Positions 42,078 through 45,488 of a stretch of 45,488 nucleotides of DNA are shown here, piece by piece. The notes below the pieces were generated by a model. It saw nothing but the letters and a program-made list of their open reading frames with translations. It had not been told where the DNA came from and did not search any database. This DNA is from an uncultured Oscillospiraceae bacterium (GTDB lineage Bacteria; Bacillota; Clostridia; Oscillospirales; Ruminococcaceae): positions 8,430-53,917 of the forward strand of contig CAJTTH010000021.1 in NCBI GenBank assembly GCA_910579125.1, read 5' to 3'. How positions within the stretch are numbered: position 1 is the first letter of the stretch; the number at the start of each line of letters is the position of its first letter. Made by a program: the position numbers and the translations under genes.

Positions 42078-42108
42078 TAAATGTGTATAGAATTTAGGGG
42101 GCGTTAAT

Positions 42109-43323
42109 ATGAACGTTTACATGGCACGGCAGCCGATCTTTGACAATGAAAACAATGTCTATGCTTACGAACTTCTCTACCGCAGCAACGGAAAAGAGAA
42201 CGCATATAACGGTGTTTCGGGCGACGAATCAACCGCCGATGTGGTAACGAACGCGTTTTTCGGTCTGGACGTCAAGAACATCATCGGAGGCGCGAGGGCT
42301 TTCATCAACTTTACCGGCAACCTCTTGAAGCGAGGTATTCCCAAGATGATCTCCCCCGAAATTCTGGTGGTAGAGGTGCTGGAAAATCAGCTCACCGACG
42401 ACGATCTGCTGGATGCGTGTATGGAGCTTAAAGAGCTGGGCTATATGATCGCGCTGGACGATTTCGAGTATTCGAGCGCATACAGCGAATTGTTCCAGTT
42501 GGGTGATCTGGTGAAAATAGATTTCAGAACTCCGCAAAAGTCCATTGAAGAGACCGCATACGTCTGCCGTTACTCTAACAAGCTGATGCTTGCCGAGAAG
42601 ATAGAGACGCGCGAGGAATTTGAGTACGCGAAAAAACTCGGCTGCACTTATATGCAAGGCTACTATTTCGCGAAGCCCGCCATTATGTCGGGAAGCAGCG
42701 TACAGCCGCTTCCCTTGAACCTTATGAAGGTAATGCAGCTTATCTCCGAGCCTGAGCCGGACGTTGACGCTATCGTTGAGGTAATGTCGCGCGATACGGC
42801 AATGTGTCAGAGAATATTGCGGCTTATCAATTCCGCGTATTTCGGGGTGTCGAACAAGGTCGCCTCGATAAATCAGGCTATTCTGATACTCGGTCTGGAT
42901 TATCTGCGCGAATGGGTATACCTTATGGGTATGCAGAAGCTCACGCACAACGATAACACCGAGGCAATGAAGACCTCGCTGCTTATGGCAAAGCTCTGCC
43001 GCAAGATATCGCTGCTCATTCCCGAAGACTCGGAAAACGCCGAGTCATTTTACCTTATGGGCTTGCTGTCGATGGTGGTGTTCAGCGGCGAGAGGGCACT
43101 GGCTCAGGCGCTGGACGAATTCCCCTTGACTAACGACATAAAGAGGGGGCTGCTCAGACGCGGCGGTATTTACAGCGACGTGTTCGAAACGGCACTGTCA
43201 TACACCAACGCCGATTGGGAGCGCTTTGAGGAAATCATCGGCAAATACAATATAGACAGCGCGTCGATTACCGATTTGTTTGTGGAGTGCACTCAGGAGA
43301 TCGAAAAAATTCAGATGGTCTAA
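42109..43323 (+). CDS. EAL-like plus HDOD signalling protein (YuxH-like)
   Basis: The 404-aa protein follows AGGGGGCG. The N-terminal half opens YMARQPIFDNENNVYAYELLYRSN, the start of a degenerate EAL fold, with ILVVEVLENQL, IALDDFEYSSA and VKIDF in order. The usual EAL active-site signature is not intact, so c-di-GMP hydrolysis is doubtful and binding or protein interaction is more likely. The C-terminal half is an HDOD domain (LMKVMQLISEPEPDVDAIVE and ILRLINSAYFGV, QAILILGLDYLREWVYLM). Such proteins are regulators. It may connect to the diguanylate cyclase at 34-38 kb, but no direct link is shown. Confidence 0.9.
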   Translation: MNVYMARQPIFDNENNVYAYELLYRSNGKENAYNGVSGDESTADVVTNAFFGLDVKNIIGGARAFINFTGNLLKRGIPKMISPEILVVEVLENQLTDDDLLDACMELKELGYMIALDDFEYSSAYSELFQLGDLVKIDFRTPQKSIEETAYVCRYSNKLMLAEKIETREEFEYAKKLGCTYMQGYYFAKPAIMSGSSVQPLPLNLMKVMQLISEPEPDVDAIVEVMSRDTAMCQRILRLINSAYFGVSNKVASINQAILILGLDYLREWVYLMGMQKLTHNDNTEAMKTSLLMAKLCRKISLLIPEDSENAESFYLMGLLSMVVFSGERALAQALDEFPLTNDIKRGLLRRGGIYSDVFETALSYTNADWERFEEIIGKYNIDSASITDLFVECTQEIEKIQMV

Positions 43324-43346
43324 TAAATTGTGTTCGGAGGTTCAGA

Positions 43347-44438
43347 ATGGCATTTTTTCTTGACGGCATAGATTTCGACTTGTGGGAATATCTTCAGCAA
43401 TGTGATAAAAAGATCGTGCTTTACGGTATGGGCGACGGCGCTGAAAAGATCAAAGCCGTTCTGGACGAAAAGCGCATTGACGTGACTGATATTATGGCGA
43501 GCGACGAGTTTGTGCGCGGACATAATTTTCTCGGCTACCGCGTGAAAAAGCTTTCCGAGATCGAAGCGGAATATGACGATTTTATCATTCTCGTGTGTTT
43601 CGGAACGCAGCTGCCCGAGGTTATGGAGCATATTTACAAGATAAGCGAACGTCACGAGCTGTACGCGCCGAACGTTCCCGTTGTGGGAGAGGGCTTGTTT
43701 GACCTTGAGTTCGCCAACGCCCATAAAAGCGAGCTGCAAAAGGTTTACGAAATGCTGGCGGACACGCAGTCCAAGCGCGTTTTTGAGAACGTTATCCGTT
43801 ACAAGTTGAGCGGCGGTCTTAGGCTGCTGCGGGAGGTGGAAACACCCTCGGAAGAAAAATTCAGCCTTTTGAATATCGGTATTGAGGAAACGTATGTCGA
43901 TCTGGGAGCATACAACGGCGATACGCTTGTCGAGTTCCTGAACGAAACGTCGCTGCAATTCAAGAAAATGTACGCAATGGAGCCGGACGTGAAAAATTAC
44001 CGCAAGCTGAAACGGCGGCTTTATATGATAGGCTCGGCGATTTTTGAAGCGTACAATGTCGGCGCGTGGGACGAGGACACTACCGCAATGTTTGACATGC
44101 GCGAGGGCAGAGGCTCAAAAGCACTGCCGGAGGACGGCAAACCTCTTAATTCTGCGCGGTTTCACAGCGTGAAGATGATGAAAACTGACACCATGCTGCG
44201 CGGCGATTCCGCCAGCTATATTAAAATCGACGTTGAGGGCGCGGAGGAAAACGCTCTTCGCGGCGCAAGGGAAACGATCGCAAGGTGCAGACCAAAGCTG
44301 AACGTTGCGCTGTATCACCGTAACGAGGATATGTTTAAGCTCCCCCTTACGGTAAATGAAATGAACAAAAAATACAAGCTGTATATGAGGCATCACCCGT
44401 ACATTCCCGATTGGGACACAAATCTTTACTGCGTATAA
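43347..44438 (+). CDS. FkbM family methyltransferase
   Basis: ATG 43347 follows GGAGGTT, giving 363 aa. A Rossmann-like N-terminal region (KKIVLYGMGDGAEKIKAVLD, about residues 20-100) precedes the FkbM SAM-binding domain. Motifs are YVDLGAYNGDTLVEFLNE, MYAMEPDVKNY, ASYIKIDVEGAEENALRGA and PKLNVALYHRNEDMF. FkbM enzymes O-methylate sugars or polyketides. The N-terminal extension may bind a nucleotide-linked substrate. It lies 23 bp after the EAL-HDOD gene. Confidence 0.88.
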   Translation: MAFFLDGIDFDLWEYLQQCDKKIVLYGMGDGAEKIKAVLDEKRIDVTDIMASDEFVRGHNFLGYRVKKLSEIEAEYDDFIILVCFGTQLPEVMEHIYKISERHELYAPNVPVVGEGLFDLEFANAHKSELQKVYEMLADTQSKRVFENVIRYKLSGGLRLLREVETPSEEKFSLLNIGIEETYVDLGAYNGDTLVEFLNETSLQFKKMYAMEPDVKNYRKLKRRLYMIGSAIFEAYNVGAWDEDTTAMFDMREGRGSKALPEDGKPLNSARFHSVKMMKTDTMLRGDSASYIKIDVEGAEENALRGARETIARCRPKLNVALYHRNEDMFKLPLTVNEMNKKYKLYMRHHPYIPDWDTNLYCV

Positions 44439-44467
44439 ATCGGCTTTGCCGAAAATAAGGAGTTTAT

Positions 44468-45253
44468 ATGAAGTTTGTAATTGGAATTATTCTGGTGGCG
44501 GTACTTGTGGCGGCGCTGGCTTTGTATCTGGTGCTGATGATGAATTCTCACGACCTCATTTTCTGCGGAGATATACCGCAGAAGGACGGCAATCAGCTGT
44601 CGGTCACGAGGATATATACGGCGGATTTCAACGCCAATGAAACTCTTTCCGAGATAGTCAACCGCATGAACGCCAATGAAAGCGGAACTATGAGCGCCGA
44701 GGATCTGACCGAAATACTTGCCACTTATCAGAATGTAATCTATGCGCCAAAGTTTACATACAATATGTGGCAGGAGGACGACAACACGTTCGTACTCGAG
44801 GGCAGCGTGTTCAACGGGCTTGATGATGACGGTCAGCCTGCCTCCACCGATTTTACTTACAGAAACCTAACGCTCAGCGCGGGAGTTAATCAGGGCAAGC
44901 TGCTGGCGGCTCAAAACGTGTACTCCGACAATACTGACGAGGACGGTCAGCCGGCGTTTGTGGAGCGCAAAAACGTTGTTGATCCCGTGATAATGGACGA
45001 CGATACAATGGCGGCGTTTGCGTTCAGAGACTGCGACAGCTTCCGCATCGTATTCACCGGAAATGAGAACGCGCCTGCGTCCATAACTCTCGCGTACAGC
45101 TACGAGATAGTGGCGCAAAATCCTCTGGATTTCACCAATCTTAAAAACGGCTCTATGGGTGTCACCATTACTCCCGAATTCAACGAACGCGGCGAGTTCG
45201 CCCCCGATATCACCATGGAGCGCGTTTATATCGTAGGCGGCGAAGGGCAATAA
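44468..45253 (+). CDS. Anchored extracytoplasmic protein of unknown function
   Basis: ATG 44468 follows ATAAGGAG, giving 261 aa. An N-terminal membrane helix (FVIGIILVAVLVAALALYLV) is followed by an acidic domain of about 235 residues with a predicted beta-rich character and no motif I recognise. It contains three similar short DDGQPA/EDGQPA stretches around residues 120-160. It is likely exported and tethered to the membrane. It is close to the FkbM gene and may share its transcript. Confidence 0.75.
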   Translation: MKFVIGIILVAVLVAALALYLVLMMNSHDLIFCGDIPQKDGNQLSVTRIYTADFNANETLSEIVNRMNANESGTMSAEDLTEILATYQNVIYAPKFTYNMWQEDDNTFVLEGSVFNGLDDDGQPASTDFTYRNLTLSAGVNQGKLLAAQNVYSDNTDEDGQPAFVERKNVVDPVIMDDDTMAAFAFRDCDSFRIVFTGNENAPASITLAYSYEIVAQNPLDFTNLKNGSMGVTITPEFNERGEFAPDITMERVYIVGGEGQ

Positions 45254-45488
45254 GCACAGGATTTATCCGTTCAAGCGGGTTTTATTCCAATGCAGTTGAT
45301 CTGCTCGGTGTATGATCTCGGGATTTGAACGGTTTTGTCCTGCTTTCTTTTGATGTTTTTCATAATAAAAACATTTCCCTTCAGATTTTTTTATGGCTTA
45401 TTTGATTGGAAGTGTTTTTGCACAGGATCTGACGGAGCTTTTGGATAGATATAACAAAACGGTTCAATATTTATCCAAAAGCAGTATT
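45254..45488. other. Right-edge non-coding stretch, possible start of a gene
   Basis: No terminator or promoter is convincing here. One frame opens at ATG 45393 and stays open to the edge (32 codons: AYLIGSVFAQDLTELLDRYN and on), but there is no ribosome site ahead of it, so a coding call is weak. Confidence 0.3.

Overview
The window looks like chromosome of an anaerobic Firmicute of class Clostridia, probably Oscillospiraceae/Ruminococcaceae-like. The basis is the SCIFF peptide with its radical-SAM maturase (a Clostridia hallmark), pyruvate kinase with the C-terminal PEP-utiliser domain, GH26 and GH51 plant-polysaccharide enzymes, c-di-GMP proteins, strong GGAGG ribosome binding sites, and many sigma-A type promoters with exactly 17 bp between -35 and -10. 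The genus cannot be fixed from sequence reading alone.

Region 1 (1-6.2 kb) is an AT-rich accessory island lying at the 3' side of a tRNA-Pro(GGG) gene. On the minus strand it holds a truncated eukaryote-like protein kinase, the frameshifted tail of an older DNA methyltransferase, and a restriction-modification system with an HNH endonuclease and a fused m5C + m6A methyltransferase. The methyltransferase has an in-frame TGA, and upstream of it is a decayed excisionase-type HTH gene. A SLOG-fold protein diverges from an XRE regulator. Several lesions show a system in decay or a compromised assembly.

Region 2 (6.2-13.4 kb) starts with pyruvate kinase on the minus strand, which has a leader of about 350 nt. 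Elements of that leader recur at 19.5-19.7 kb behind a promoter of the same design, so it is a candidate structured RNA. A plus-strand operon follows: a Gly-Ser-Phe repeat protein, two paralogous two-TM proteins, a glycosyltransferase-like protein, an orphan MacB/LolD-type ABC ATPase and a Sir2 deacylase. The 3' end of the Sir2 gene lies inside a 164 bp MITE-like element.

Region 3 (13.5-24.8 kb) has zinc-ribbon and TPM-domain membrane proteins, Dtd, an SRPBCC protein and a cysteine desulfurase. A cluster of hairpins separates these from a convergent DUF3810 protein. Then come an unknown gene, a class A PBP, a GH26 mannanase lipoprotein and an aldo/keto reductase.

Region 4 (24.8-32.3 kb) contains a two-gene operon of EctB-like aminotransferase and ATP-grasp enzyme (possible small biosynthetic unit). 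Next are a transglutaminase lipoprotein with a 41-aa membrane protein, a divergent ECF sigma factor with a putative membrane anti-sigma factor, and an Sfp-type phosphopantetheinyl transferase with an Rsm22-like methyltransferase.

Region 5 (32.6-45.5 kb) contains GH51 arabinofuranosidase, a seven-sensor-domain diguanylate cyclase, an XRE membrane regulator, SCIFF and its maturase, a MazG-like protein, HtrA protease, an EAL-HDOD protein, an FkbM methyltransferase and an unknown anchored protein. Together the genes suggest a gut or rumen polysaccharide degrader with c-di-GMP signalling.
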